Shown here one piece after another: positions 1 to 8,246 of a DNA stretch of 64,000 nt. How positions within the stretch are numbered: position 1 is the stretch's first letter; each line of letters begins with the position of its first letter. The stretch comes from Bdellovibrionales bacterium (GTDB lineage: Bacteria; Bdellovibrionota; UBA1018; CAIMNF01). The position numbers and the translations under genes were made by a program. Below the pieces are notes generated by a model, which worked only from the letters and a program-made list of their open reading frames with translations, was not told the DNA's origin and did not search any database. Where the stretch lies: positions 1 to 64,000 of the forward strand of contig JAFEAO010000008.1 of NCBI GenBank assembly GCA_018266375.1. Reading direction: 5' to 3'.

Positions 1-311
1 ATCCTCTCAGACCAGCTACTGATCTCTGCCTTGGTGAGCCATTACCTCACCAACTAGCTAATCAGACGCGGGCTCATCAAAAAGTGAAGGCGGTTACCCG
101 CTCCCTTTCCCAATCGAATCGTTATAACTCGCTTGAACTATCCAGTATTAGCCAGCCTTTCGGCCGGTTATTCCAGACTCTTTGGTAGATTACCCACGTG
201 TTACTCACCCGTACGCCACTTTACTCTGTATTGCTACATTTCACGTTCGACTTGCATGTGTTAAGCACGCCGCCAGCGTTCGCTCTGAGCCAGGATCAAA
301 CTCTCATGTTT
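1..311 (-). rRNA. rrs: 16S ribosomal RNA, 5' part (runs off the left edge)
   Basis: The universal 16S 5' sequence AGAGTTTGATCCTGGCTCAG reads on the minus strand from position 304, and the rest of 1-304 matches the familiar first 300 bases of bacterial 16S, including the conserved helices in front of V1 and V2. The gene continues beyond base 1. The mature 5' end is placed about 7 bases upstream of AGAGTTTG by analogy with E. coli. A perfect 7-bp hairpin (CATGTTT/AAACATG, loop of 3) lies at 305-321, right at this end, and may take part in pre-rRNA processing. Confidence 0.97.
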
Positions 312-627
312 TGTAAACATGTTGTTATTTTTGGTGAAGACTTTCATCATCCACCAGAGTTCTACTCTGATCTCAATTCCGAATTTACTGACATATATAA
401 AGTACCCCTGATCCTCTGCTTAAGGAGAACCAAGGTCGTTCATCCTCCAGCTGTTAAACAACCGTGGACAAACATTTATTATGACTCAAATTACCGCTAG
501 GTAATAAAACCTAACGGCTGAATTGAAAACGAGGTCGATGATAACTGCACGCCCCTGCTTAGGGAGCGGAGAGAATCATCGCCATGCCCGCTTTCTCTTC
601 CAAATCTTTAATCGTCATTTGGTATCT

Positions 628-644
628 TAAATTGTCAAAGAACA
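628..644 (-). promoter_or_regulatory. boxA-like antitermination element in the rRNA leader
   Basis: On the minus strand, about 320 bases upstream of the 16S 5' end, the sequence TGTTCTTTGACAATTTA closely resembles the rrn boxA plus following bases of E. coli (TGCTCTTTAACAATTTA), which loads the NusB/NusE antitermination complex. The stretch 322-798 holds no convincing gene and is best read as the rrn leader and promoter region. I could not fix a -35/-10 pair. Weak candidates (a TTGATA with a TACAAA 18 bases on, minus strand, about 650-685) sit too close to boxA to be trusted. Confidence 0.6.
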
Positions 645-798
645 ACGTCGTATTTGTATTGTTAAATCCCGGCTGTTATCAAACAGTTATCCACGAACTC
701 AAGTTAGACAAAAGACAACTGAAAAGTTTTACTATAAAGTCCGGGAACTGGCAATGCCTGAATGAAAAAGAATTAAATTTTCGCTTCGCAAAATCGTT

Positions 799-819
799 AA
801 AAACAGCTGCTTTTCAGCT
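799..819 (-). terminator. Rho-independent terminator after the thioesterase gene
   Basis: Read on the minus strand, a 5-bp stem AGCTG/CAGCT with loop AAAAG is followed at once by GTTTTT. It lies 20-40 bases past the stop codon of the gene ending at 839, the right place to end that transcript before the rrn promoter region. The stem is short, so it may be a modest terminator. Confidence 0.5.
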
Positions 820-838
820 AAAACCCCAAATAAAAGTT

Positions 839-1255
839 TTATTTTCCAGCGGAAGTTTCCGCACCTATTGCATTGAGCCATTCGCGAGTTGGCGAGATCA
901 ATTTGCGCGCTTTGAGATCAAAACAACCCATGACGAAGTTGGCTTCAGCCGCGATTTCGCCGCTTTCTTTTAGCAACTCATGATGAATGGTCGCGATTCG
1001 CGAACGAAGATTTGCAACCCACGTGCGGATCGTAATTTTTTCACGAAGAACGAGTTCTTTTTTGAAACGAACACTGCATTCGAGCACGACCGTGCCAACT
1101 TGATTGACGTGCACTTCTTTCAAACCGTACCCGCGAGAAGTAATCATCTCCCAACGCGCTTCTTCGAAGAGCATCAAGTACTGGGCGTTGTTGACGTGCC
1201 CGAAAGTATCGAGATGGCGCTCGCGAATTTCCGTCGTGTACTCGTGAACTTTCAT
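839..1255 (-). CDS. Hotdog-fold acyl-CoA thioesterase (YbgC/4-hydroxybenzoyl-CoA thioesterase family)
   Basis: 138 residues, the normal length for a single-hotdog thioesterase that hydrolyses acyl-CoA or similar thioesters in the cytoplasm. The family signature is near the N terminus: RHLDTFGHVNNAQYL (residues 13-27) contains the catalytic Asp followed by the GHVNN helix start, then the long EEARWEMI helix. The later strand VVLECSVRFKKELVLREKITIRTWV is also typical. No Shine-Dalgarno is visible before the ATG. The gene is divergent from argS with only 46 bases between start codons, so both promoters must lie in or overlap that gap. The substrate cannot be told from sequence. Confidence 0.85.
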   Translation of the reverse strand: MKVHEYTTEIRERHLDTFGHVNNAQYLMLFEEARWEMITSRGYGLKEVHVNQVGTVVLECSVRFKKELVLREKITIRTWVANLRSRIATIHHELLKESGEIAAEANFVMGCFDLKARKLISPTREWLNAIGAETSAGK

Positions 1256-1301
1256 TCACAAAAGGATACACGAGGAAGCCAAAATGTGCGAATTTTAATC
1301 C

Positions 1302-3074
1302 ATGGAAAGATTTAAAAACCCCCTCGTCGAAGCGCTGAGCAAAGCCTTGAACGAGCTTTTTCCGGGCGTTGTGGAAGAAGTCTTAAAACGCAAAATCGGG
1401 CCTCAGGATTTGGAAACACCACCAGATCGCGCACTCGGAGATTTCGCGTTCCCCTGCTTCCGCCTTTCCAAACAGCTAAAAAAAGCGCCGCCGCAAATCT
1501 CGCAAGAGCTGACGGCCAAAGTCGCGCCGCTGGTTGACCCTGCGATTTTTGAAGTCAAGCAAGCGGGCCCGTACGTAAATTTTATTTGTAACCCCAAGGC
1601 GCTGATCGACGGGGTCTTGAAAGACGTGCTCTCGGCTGCACAAGCCTACGGAACCGTCGCGCCTAAATCGCGCGAGAAATGGGTGTTCGAGTACAGCTCA
1701 CCGAACGTCGCAAAACCTTTCCAAATTTACCACCTCCGCACCACGATCGTCGGAAACTCGCTCTCTAAAATGGCGCGTTTGCGCGGGTATGACGTGACCA
1801 CGATCAATCACTTGGGGGATTGGGGAACTCAATACGGCAAGCTCGCTTACGCGATCAAAAAGTACGCAAACGAACTCCCGAAGGAGATCGCACTAAAAGA
1901 CCTCGTCGATATCTACGTTCGCATTCACAAGGACATGGAGACCGACCCGCAAATCGAGAAAGACGCTCAAGCGCTCTTTTTGAAACTCGAGCAAGGCGAC
2001 GCCGACATGCGCGCGATCTGGAAGAAGTGCGTGGATATTTCCATGCGCGAGTTCGAAAAAACTTATGCCAAGTTCAACGTGAAGTTCGATCACTACTGGG
2101 GCGAATCGTTTTACGAACCGCAATTGAAACCGCTGCTTGCGGATCTTAAAAAACGCAAAGTACTTGTGGAGGACAAAGGCGCTTGGATCGTACCGGTCAC
2201 CACTCGCGCGGGCGGCGAGATCCCGCCGACGATCTTGGAAAAAAGCGACGGCGCGACGATCTACGCGACTCGCGACGTAGCCGCTGCGATTTACCGTAAA
2301 GAGCACCTCAACTTTGACCGCATGACCTACATCGTGGGGAAAGAGCAAATCCTCCACTTCGAGCAAGTGTTCGGTGTCTTGCGCGCGATGGGGCTCGCCT
2401 GGGAATCGCAGCTTGAGCATTTACCGACCGGACTATATCGATTCAAAGACGCGAAAATGTCCACGCGCAAGGGCAACTTCATCACACTAGAAGAAGTATT
2501 GGAGCTTTGCTCGGAACGTTCGCTTACTTTGATGAAAGAGCGGAACGCGACCCTCGAGGCGGATCAACGCTTGTCGGACGCGGACATCGAAACCATTGCC
2601 GATCAAGTTTCGGTGGGCGCGATCGCATTTGCGGATCTTAGTACCGATCCGACTCGCGATCTTGATTTCGACGTGAATCGCGTCGTCGCGTTTGAAGGCG
2701 AAACCGGCCCTTATTTACAGTACGCACATACTCGCTGCTTGAGCATCTTAAAAAAAGTCAGCGCTACCGCGAGTCCATCGAGCGCGGAACTCGCGACCAA
2801 ATTGACTTCGTCGTTTGAACTCAATTTGATTCGCCAACTCGGCCGTTTTCCTGAAGCGATCGAGCGCTCGCTTGATCAACGGAAGCCTAGCCAGCTTGCG
2901 ACCTATCTGATCAACCTCACCAATGACTTCAACTCGTTCTATCGCGAATGTAAGGTGATGAATCCGGACGACGCCGCTTTGACGGCCGCACGGGCAAGTC
3001 TCGTCGTCGCGACGAAGAATGTGCTCGGTCACGGGTTGGACTTGCTCGGCATCCCGAAACCAGACAAAATGTAG
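1302..3074 (+). CDS. argS: Arginyl-tRNA synthetase with altered HIGH motif
   Basis: 590 residues, class I synthetase charging tRNA-Arg. An N-terminal Add-1 domain (about 1-110) is followed by the catalytic core. The core has the family block SSPNVAKPF, then QIYHLRTT where HIGH is expected, then INHLGDWGTQYGKLAYA, and a KMSTRKG version of KMSKS near residue 388. The C-terminal DALR anticodon domain includes GPYLQYAHTR. By memory the sequence is closer to the fungal-type ArgRS branch than to E. coli ArgS. The first His and the Gly of HIGH are replaced by Gln and Tyr, which is unusual. The TAG stop shares one base with the GTG start of the next gene, suggesting co-transcription. No paralogue is visible in the window. 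Confidence 0.95.
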   Translation: MERFKNPLVEALSKALNELFPGVVEEVLKRKIGPQDLETPPDRALGDFAFPCFRLSKQLKKAPPQISQELTAKVAPLVDPAIFEVKQAGPYVNFICNPKALIDGVLKDVLSAAQAYGTVAPKSREKWVFEYSSPNVAKPFQIYHLRTTIVGNSLSKMARLRGYDVTTINHLGDWGTQYGKLAYAIKKYANELPKEIALKDLVDIYVRIHKDMETDPQIEKDAQALFLKLEQGDADMRAIWKKCVDISMREFEKTYAKFNVKFDHYWGESFYEPQLKPLLADLKKRKVLVEDKGAWIVPVTTRAGGEIPPTILEKSDGATIYATRDVAAAIYRKEHLNFDRMTYIVGKEQILHFEQVFGVLRAMGLAWESQLEHLPTGLYRFKDAKMSTRKGNFITLEEVLELCSERSLTLMKERNATLEADQRLSDADIETIADQVSVGAIAFADLSTDPTRDLDFDVNRVVAFEGETGPYLQYAHTRCLSILKKVSATASPSSAELATKLTSSFELNLIRQLGRFPEAIERSLDQRKPSQLATYLINLTNDFNSFYRECKVMNPDDAALTAARASLVVATKNVLGHGLDLLGIPKPDKM

Positions 3075-3988
3075 TGATGGCGGGAGACGCTGGTCCGACG
3101 ACGATTGTGCCGTACCTTCTGGGTTTAGGTTCCAACTTTTGCTTTGGCGCGACTTCGATGGCGTTCGCGCGTTTTTCGAAATCCCACTCCTCCACTTGGA
3201 TCAATCAGCTTAAGGTGTCGGTCGCGTTCTTTGGTTTTTTGACCGCATTTTTACTCAGCGAAAATTTCGTGCACCAAAATCCGACCGGGCTCGCGCTCCT
3301 GCTCGCGAGCGGCTTTGTCGGCTTGTTTATCGGCGATTTATTTTTGTTCAAGGCATTCGCGGAAATCGGGCCAGCGCGCACGCTCGTGATCTTTTCGTTC
3401 CAGCCGCTCCTGATGGCGTTTTACGGTTACATATTTCTCGATCAAGACGTCAATAAATTCCAGTTCCTGGCGATCGGCTGCATGATCTTGTGTTTGATTA
3501 CGTTTGTGATGGAGAGGAACAAACTCACGGGCAAATGGCATTTAATCGGATTTGCAGGCGCTTTCGCGGGGATTCTGCTTGATTCGGTGGGCATCGTTTG
3601 CACTCGCGAAGCTTACGAATTCGATCCCTCGCTCGGATCCTTCCAGGCGAACACGATCCGCGCGATCGGCGCGATGATCGGATTCCTCCTGCTCAGCCCG
3701 GCTTCTTACAAAAACTTATTTAACGACCTCGTCCGCATGCAGAGCAAGACCCGCAACCTCGCGCTTGGCGCGTGCTTTATCGGCACCTTTGTATCGCTAT
3801 CGCTTTACTTGGCCGCGATCAAAACCGCGCACGTCGCGACGCTGACCGCGATTACGATCACCCTCCCCATCTGGGCCGGGATCGTCGAGCACATTCACGA
3901 AAAGAAGTGGCCGAACCGCTATCTGTGGATCGCCTTTGCGTGGTTCGTGCTGGGATTCGCGGCAATGATTCGCGGATTGCACTATTAA
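3074..3988 (+). CDS. DMT-superfamily (EamA-type) inner-membrane transporter
   Basis: 304 residues with about ten hydrophobic segments arranged as two repeats, as in EamA/DMT metabolite exporters. The blocks GLFIGDLFLFKAFAEIGPARTLVI and SLYLAAIKTAHVATLTAITITLPIWAGIVEHI are the two equivalent pore helices. Translation can begin at GTG 3074, which overlaps the argS stop, or at ATG 3077; either implies coupling to argS. The substrate is unknown. The next gene is convergent and ends 40 bases downstream; an imperfect GC-rich inverted repeat at about 4006-4021 may serve as a shared weak terminator. Confidence 0.85.
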   Translation: MMAGDAGPTTIVPYLLGLGSNFCFGATSMAFARFSKSHSSTWINQLKVSVAFFGFLTAFLLSENFVHQNPTGLALLLASGFVGLFIGDLFLFKAFAEIGPARTLVIFSFQPLLMAFYGYIFLDQDVNKFQFLAIGCMILCLITFVMERNKLTGKWHLIGFAGAFAGILLDSVGIVCTREAYEFDPSLGSFQANTIRAIGAMIGFLLLSPASYKNLFNDLVRMQSKTRNLALGACFIGTFVSLSLYLAAIKTAHVATLTAITITLPIWAGIVEHIHEKKWPNRYLWIAFAWFVLGFAAMIRGLHY

Positions 3989-4028
3989 ATTGACGCAATC
4001 TCTACCAAAAGGGGGTAACCGCCTCTGA

Positions 4029-5591
4029 TTATACGTCCTTGCCGATCGCGTTCTGGAGGACTTTCTCAGACACCAAGAAACCGACACCAAGTGCGGTTCC
4101 GAGGGCGAAGAACATCATGAAGAACGACTGATTCGACATCGAAGAGTAAAATCCGCCAAGGTAACCTGCGAGGTAGTTCCCAATAAAGCTGGAGAGGAAC
4201 CACATCCCCATGAGCATCGCGAGCATGCGTGCAGGTGCGACCTTGGTCACAAATGAAAGACCGATCGGTGACAAGTACAACTCGCCCATCGTGAAGATGA
4301 AGGTCGTAATGCCGAGCCATGCCATGTTGATCAACGACTTGTCGACGGTCACCTGAGTACTACCCCAAGCCATGAACAAAAAGGAGCCGCCGGCCAAGAA
4401 TGAACCGATCGCCATCTTGCGAACAGACGATGATTTCTTGCCCTGACGTTCGCGATACGCCCACCATGCGTCGAGAAGCGGTGCGAACAGGAAGATAAAG
4501 AACGGGTTGAACGATTGATACGTTTCCGCACGGCCGCCCAAGATCGTCCAGTCGGCTTTTTCATCCGCCCAAAGTTCGAGCGTGTTGCCTTGCTGTTCGA
4601 AGATCGCCCAGAAGAAAATCGTGAGTGCGCAGAGAACGACGAGAGCCGTTACTTTGCTGCGCTCGACCTTATCCTGCACACGAGTCACGGTGAAACCGAT
4701 GCCCCCGAGGATCACGGCACCCACGATGATCTTGATGGTGAGTGGAAGAGCCAAGAACAAGAAAAAGCCAACCATCACTGCAAGTAAACCTGCGATGGTT
4801 TTTGCAGTAATTTTGTTGCGTTCCGCTTCCGGCGCCAATACAGCGGTTTCCGGCGGAAGATGTTTGCGGCCCATGTGATAGATGATCACACCCAACATCA
4901 TGCCGATACCAGCGATCGTGAAGCCGATGTGCCACGTAGCCTGCGGCTCGGTACGGCCCATGAGTTCAGCGATCCAAGCCGCGAGGTTTGCACAAAGAAT
5001 CGGCGAGAAGAACGCACCGAGGTTAATGCCCATATAGAAGAGAGTGAACGCACCATCACGGCGACTGTCGCCTTCCGGATAGAGGTTACCCACTTGTGAT
5101 GAGATGTTTGGCTTGAACGCACCGTTACCGAGGATCAGGAAGAAGAGCGCGAGCAAGAACGATTGCTCGAACGCCATCAAGAAGTGACCGATCGCCATGA
5201 GTATCGCACCGACGTAGACTGTTTTCTTTTTGCCCAATACCTTATCCGCGAGAATCCCGCCGAAAAACGGAGAGAGGTACACGAAGCCGGTGTAAAGACC
5301 GTAGAGCTCAGACGAGAACGGCTGAACATCGAGTGGCGTGCCTTTACCGCTTTCGATGATCGACTTCAAAGTGCCGAGACCGATCACACTTTGGAAACGC
5401 TCCGGATCGACGAGCAAGTATTTCGTCATATATAGGACGAGGAGCGCACGCATTCCGTAGTATGAAAGGCGTTCCCACATCTCGGTAAAAAACAGGTAAA
5501 AAAGACCCGCTGGATGGACCTTTGCGGCCCTCTTCAACATCACGATCAAATAAACGATTACGACTAGAACGATAACTGTACCGATAGACAT
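4029..5591 (-). CDS. Proton-dependent oligopeptide transporter (POT/PTR2 family)
   Basis: 520 residues, polytopic inner-membrane symporter taking up di- and tripeptides with protons. The POT fingerprint is clear: FFTEMWERLSYYGMRALLVLY (ExxERFxYY helix 1), FGGILADKVLGKKKT, and GAFKPNISSQVGNLY in the second signature. Unlike most POT proteins there is an additional hydrophobic helix ahead of the ExxERF segment (residues 3-19, VIVLVVIVYLIVML), probably an extra N-terminal membrane anchor. AGGAG lies about nine bases before the ATG on the minus strand and supports this start. The gene is monocistronic, with a 260-base divergent gap upstream. Peptide import fits a protein-degrading lifestyle, but that is inference. 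Confidence 0.92.
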   Translation of the reverse strand: MSIGTVIVLVVIVYLIVMLKRAAKVHPAGLFYLFFTEMWERLSYYGMRALLVLYMTKYLLVDPERFQSVIGLGTLKSIIESGKGTPLDVQPFSSELYGLYTGFVYLSPFFGGILADKVLGKKKTVYVGAILMAIGHFLMAFEQSFLLALFFLILGNGAFKPNISSQVGNLYPEGDSRRDGAFTLFYMGINLGAFFSPILCANLAAWIAELMGRTEPQATWHIGFTIAGIGMMLGVIIYHMGRKHLPPETAVLAPEAERNKITAKTIAGLLAVMVGFFLFLALPLTIKIIVGAVILGGIGFTVTRVQDKVERSKVTALVVLCALTIFFWAIFEQQGNTLELWADEKADWTILGGRAETYQSFNPFFIFLFAPLLDAWWAYRERQGKKSSSVRKMAIGSFLAGGSFLFMAWGSTQVTVDKSLINMAWLGITTFIFTMGELYLSPIGLSFVTKVAPARMLAMLMGMWFLSSFIGNYLAGYLGGFYSSMSNQSFFMMFFALGTALGVGFLVSEKVLQNAIGKDV

Positions 5592-5852
5592 TCGCTGTCA
5601 CTCCTGCTGGTGCTTGTGGCTCTGATGCACAAATACAGGATTCGACAGGGGAATTCAAAGGAATGTTCCGGTGCTTTAGACATCTTCAGGAATAGCCGTG
5701 TAAAATCACAGACCTGAGATACAACGTAAGTTGTTGATTACTAATGAATTTTTCAAATCGGGACGCATTGTCAAAAAACACGCTTAAAGAAAAAATCAAG
5801 ATATAGAGTTTTTGTGCCAATTAGCCGATACGTAGCAGGAGGTACGGCGGTA

Positions 5853-6779
5853 ATGAGTCAGCGGAATCATAGACCTTTTTTAAAAGTCTATGGCCGGAGA
5901 ATGATGTGCATCATTCTCTGCGGCATCGTTCTGCAATTCACTGCAGCGTGTGTCCCCAAGAAAAACAGCAGCGGCTCCGATTCCAGTACCGGAAGCAGCA
6001 CCACAAACAACTCCCCTCTCTTCAGTTTGAACTCTTTCAAAGTCGGCGGAAACTCGCCGATGTCCGACGCGAGCGGAGTTTACTACTCGAAGTATGATCC
6101 GGTGACGATCACGGGCGCATGTCGTGGCGGTGTGAGCGAAGTCTATGTGGAACTCACTCCACAAAGTTCGAGCACCACGGCAGAGACCGTGAATTGCTCA
6201 GGCAACGTCTACACTTGGACCAAAAGCTTCTCGACGCAAACTTCTTACACGATCACTCTCACTCCGCGCGATGGAGGCGGAACTCCGGTGAACGGCCTCG
6301 CCCCCATCACGAAACATTACGTGTACGACACCACCGCCCCGGCCGCTCCAACGTTTCTCACGCCGACGACTTCCACCACTTACAGCGTGAGCGACGGCAC
6401 GACAAATTTTACGATCACAGGTCAAGTACTCACTGATGTCACGACTCTCTTAGGTCCCGGTAACACGTTGCTCACTCTGACTGCAAACGCGGATGCGATT
6501 CATCAAGACTTTTCTTACGCCGCTACGGTTCCGGTCGGATCCAGCATCGTCTTTGACTTCATTGCGGTCGACCAATCGGGCAACGTCTCGGCGTCTGCCA
6601 TGACCATTACCAATCTCATGAGCACGATGGTGCCGATGGCTTACCGAACTTCGGGCGGTTCAATCGATGTCGGCGGACTCACCATTCAGTCGTCGGTGGG
6701 TTTCACGAACGGCATCATGCAAAATTCAAACGTCGAATTAATCACCGGCGCCGCCGGCATTGTGGGGAGCAATCCATGA
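5853..6779 (+). CDS. Ser/Thr-rich lipoprotein with Ig-like segments
   Basis: 308 residues from ATG 5853, chosen because AGGAGGT sits nine bases upstream; the frame is open 13 codons further back but without a ribosome site. The N terminus is a type II signal peptide: RR, hydrophobic IILCGIVL, then lipobox FTAAC. A low-complexity SGSDSSTGSSTTNNS spacer follows and then beta-rich segments such as VTITGACRGGVSEVYVELTP and YTITLTPRDGGG, ending in DTTAPAAPTF. These look like bacterial Ig-like folds. The stop overlaps the start of the next gene by ATGA, so the two are translated together. The product is likely surface or outer-membrane anchored; the ligand is unknown. Confidence 0.7.
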   Translation: MSQRNHRPFLKVYGRRMMCIILCGIVLQFTAACVPKKNSSGSDSSTGSSTTNNSPLFSLNSFKVGGNSPMSDASGVYYSKYDPVTITGACRGGVSEVYVELTPQSSSTTAETVNCSGNVYTWTKSFSTQTSYTITLTPRDGGGTPVNGLAPITKHYVYDTTAPAAPTFLTPTTSTTYSVSDGTTNFTITGQVLTDVTTLLGPGNTLLTLTANADAIHQDFSYAATVPVGSSIVFDFIAVDQSGNVSASAMTITNLMSTMVPMAYRTSGGSIDVGGLTIQSSVGFTNGIMQNSNVELITGAAGIVGSNP

Positions 6780-8233
6780 ACACGAATCAAAAACGATACG
6801 GCAGGTTTATCTTTTTTGCGCTCGCTCTTGGCTTTGTGAGTGCGCCGGAGGCGCACTCCGCATCTCCGACGATCGACACGTTTAACGTGCAGTCTTACAT
6901 CCGTCTCACGAGCGGTTCCGCGACCAGCGCGACTTCCGCGAACTTCGTTTTCGGTGTTTTCAAAGGCACGACTTGTATCTGGGCCAAGCGCTACAGCTCC
7001 GTTTCAATCAACGCAGGCGTCATCAACCAAAATTTGAGCGGCGCGGGCTCCAACATCTCTTCAATCAGTAACGGTTCGGCGACAGCCGGCGAGTGCGTGG
7101 CGGACTTTACCTCGGTTACGCTCAACTCGACACTTCTCATGACCGGCGTCGCGGGCGCCCTTAACTTGCGGGTGTATTCCGAAACCAGCCTGGACGGATT
7201 CCAACCGATATGGGACGTGCCGTTTAGCGCAGTTCCGTCCGCGATGGTTGCCGATCAAGCAAACAATGCGACCAATGCCACAAGCGCCGCTGACCTGGTC
7301 TCCGGCATGAAGGTCACGGCCTCGGCGGGCACGTCGTCGATGGGTAAATTCCCCATCCTCGATAGTTCTGGTAAGCTCGACAACACTTTCATCAATCAGA
7401 CCGGTCTCACCGTTGCCAATACACAAGTGTCGGGCCTGGGAACGGCAGCCCTCGCAAACACCGGAACTTCATCCGGCAACGTGCCAGTGTTAAACGTCAG
7501 CGGACTTTTAACGGCGAGCGTGATGCCGACCTACACCGCAAACCGCGTGATGGCGACGGACGGATCGGGAGTCATGTCGGGCAGTATCACGACAACCACG
7601 ACTTCAGCTGGAGCGGGTGACGTCGGTAAAATCGCGCTTTTAAATTCCAGCGGGAAAATCGACAACACCGCGATTGACTCAACCGCGTTGACTCCAAACC
7701 CTGCAAACCTAAGCTCGACTGTCGCTGTAAACAAGGGCGGCACCGGGCAAGCCACTCTCACCGCAAATAACTTGCTTGTGGGTAACGGCACCTCGGCGGT
7801 GGCGTTTCTGGCGCCCACCAACGGCAATATCGTCGCCGGTAGCGGTGGTGCATGGGTTTCGAGCACCGCGGACTCGGCAGGAATCGTCGATCAGTCCTCG
7901 GCGCAAACCATCGGCGGCAACAAAACCTTCATCGGCAATACCACAATGGACGGAACGATGACCTTCGGAACTGGCGGCGCATCGTTTTCCAAGATCCTGA
8001 ACTGTTCGATCGCAAGTACGCTTCAAGTTTCGGGTACTGCAAAAACCGGCACTTGCACGGGCGCTACGACCGGCTCGGTCGCGATGTGCTCGCCGACCGT
8101 CGCTCCCGCCACGGCCTGGATCGTGGCGGCTTCGCGGATTTCCGCAGCGAATACCGTATACGTGATGCCGTATCGCGCGGGCGGCGGCGCAACCTGGACA
8201 ACGGCTTATAACTGCGTCGTGTTCGTTCCGTAA
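6776..8233 (+). CDS. Secreted phage-tail-fibre-like repeat protein
   Basis: 485 residues with a Sec signal peptide (FIFFALALGFVSAPEAHSA). The N-terminal third is beta-rich and ends in a PIWDVPFSAVPSAMVADQA segment. From about residue 175 it turns into Gly/Ser/Asn/Thr repeats. Two related copies are evident, GKFPILDSSGKLDNTFINQTGLT and GKIALLNSSGKIDNTAIDSTALT, followed by VAVNKGGTGQATLTANNLLVGNG and TIGGNKTFIGNTTMDGTMTF. This vocabulary is characteristic of trimeric tail fibres and tail-spike-like adhesins. Four Cys lie in the C-terminal domain. It overlaps the upstream lipoprotein gene by ATGA, which suggests a lipoprotein-anchored surface fibre. There is no phage context around it. Confidence 0.65.
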   Translation: MNTNQKRYGRFIFFALALGFVSAPEAHSASPTIDTFNVQSYIRLTSGSATSATSANFVFGVFKGTTCIWAKRYSSVSINAGVINQNLSGAGSNISSISNGSATAGECVADFTSVTLNSTLLMTGVAGALNLRVYSETSLDGFQPIWDVPFSAVPSAMVADQANNATNATSAADLVSGMKVTASAGTSSMGKFPILDSSGKLDNTFINQTGLTVANTQVSGLGTAALANTGTSSGNVPVLNVSGLLTASVMPTYTANRVMATDGSGVMSGSITTTTTSAGAGDVGKIALLNSSGKIDNTAIDSTALTPNPANLSSTVAVNKGGTGQATLTANNLLVGNGTSAVAFLAPTNGNIVAGSGGAWVSSTADSAGIVDQSSAQTIGGNKTFIGNTTMDGTMTFGTGGASFSKILNCSIASTLQVSGTAKTGTCTGATTGSVAMCSPTVAPATAWIVAASRISAANTVYVMPYRAGGGATWTTAYNCVVFVP

Positions 8234-8246
8234 ACAGGCCCGAGAG

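Noticed and set aside
198..973. Open frames of 100 and 129 codons on the plus strand (198-500 and 584-973)
   Set aside because: The first runs through the 16S gene and its leader, the second through the rrn leader, the terminator and the antisense of the thioesterase gene. Neither looks like protein.
4006..4021. Strong terminator between the DMT transporter and the POT gene
   Set aside because: The GGGGG-TAA-CCGCC inverted repeat has a mismatch and a very short loop, and T runs are weak; mentioned only as a possible weak terminator.
6776..8233. Prophage tail gene
   Set aside because: The tail-fibre-like repeats suggest it, but the protein has a Sec signal peptide, follows a lipoprotein gene by ATGA, and no phage structural, lysis or integrase genes are near.
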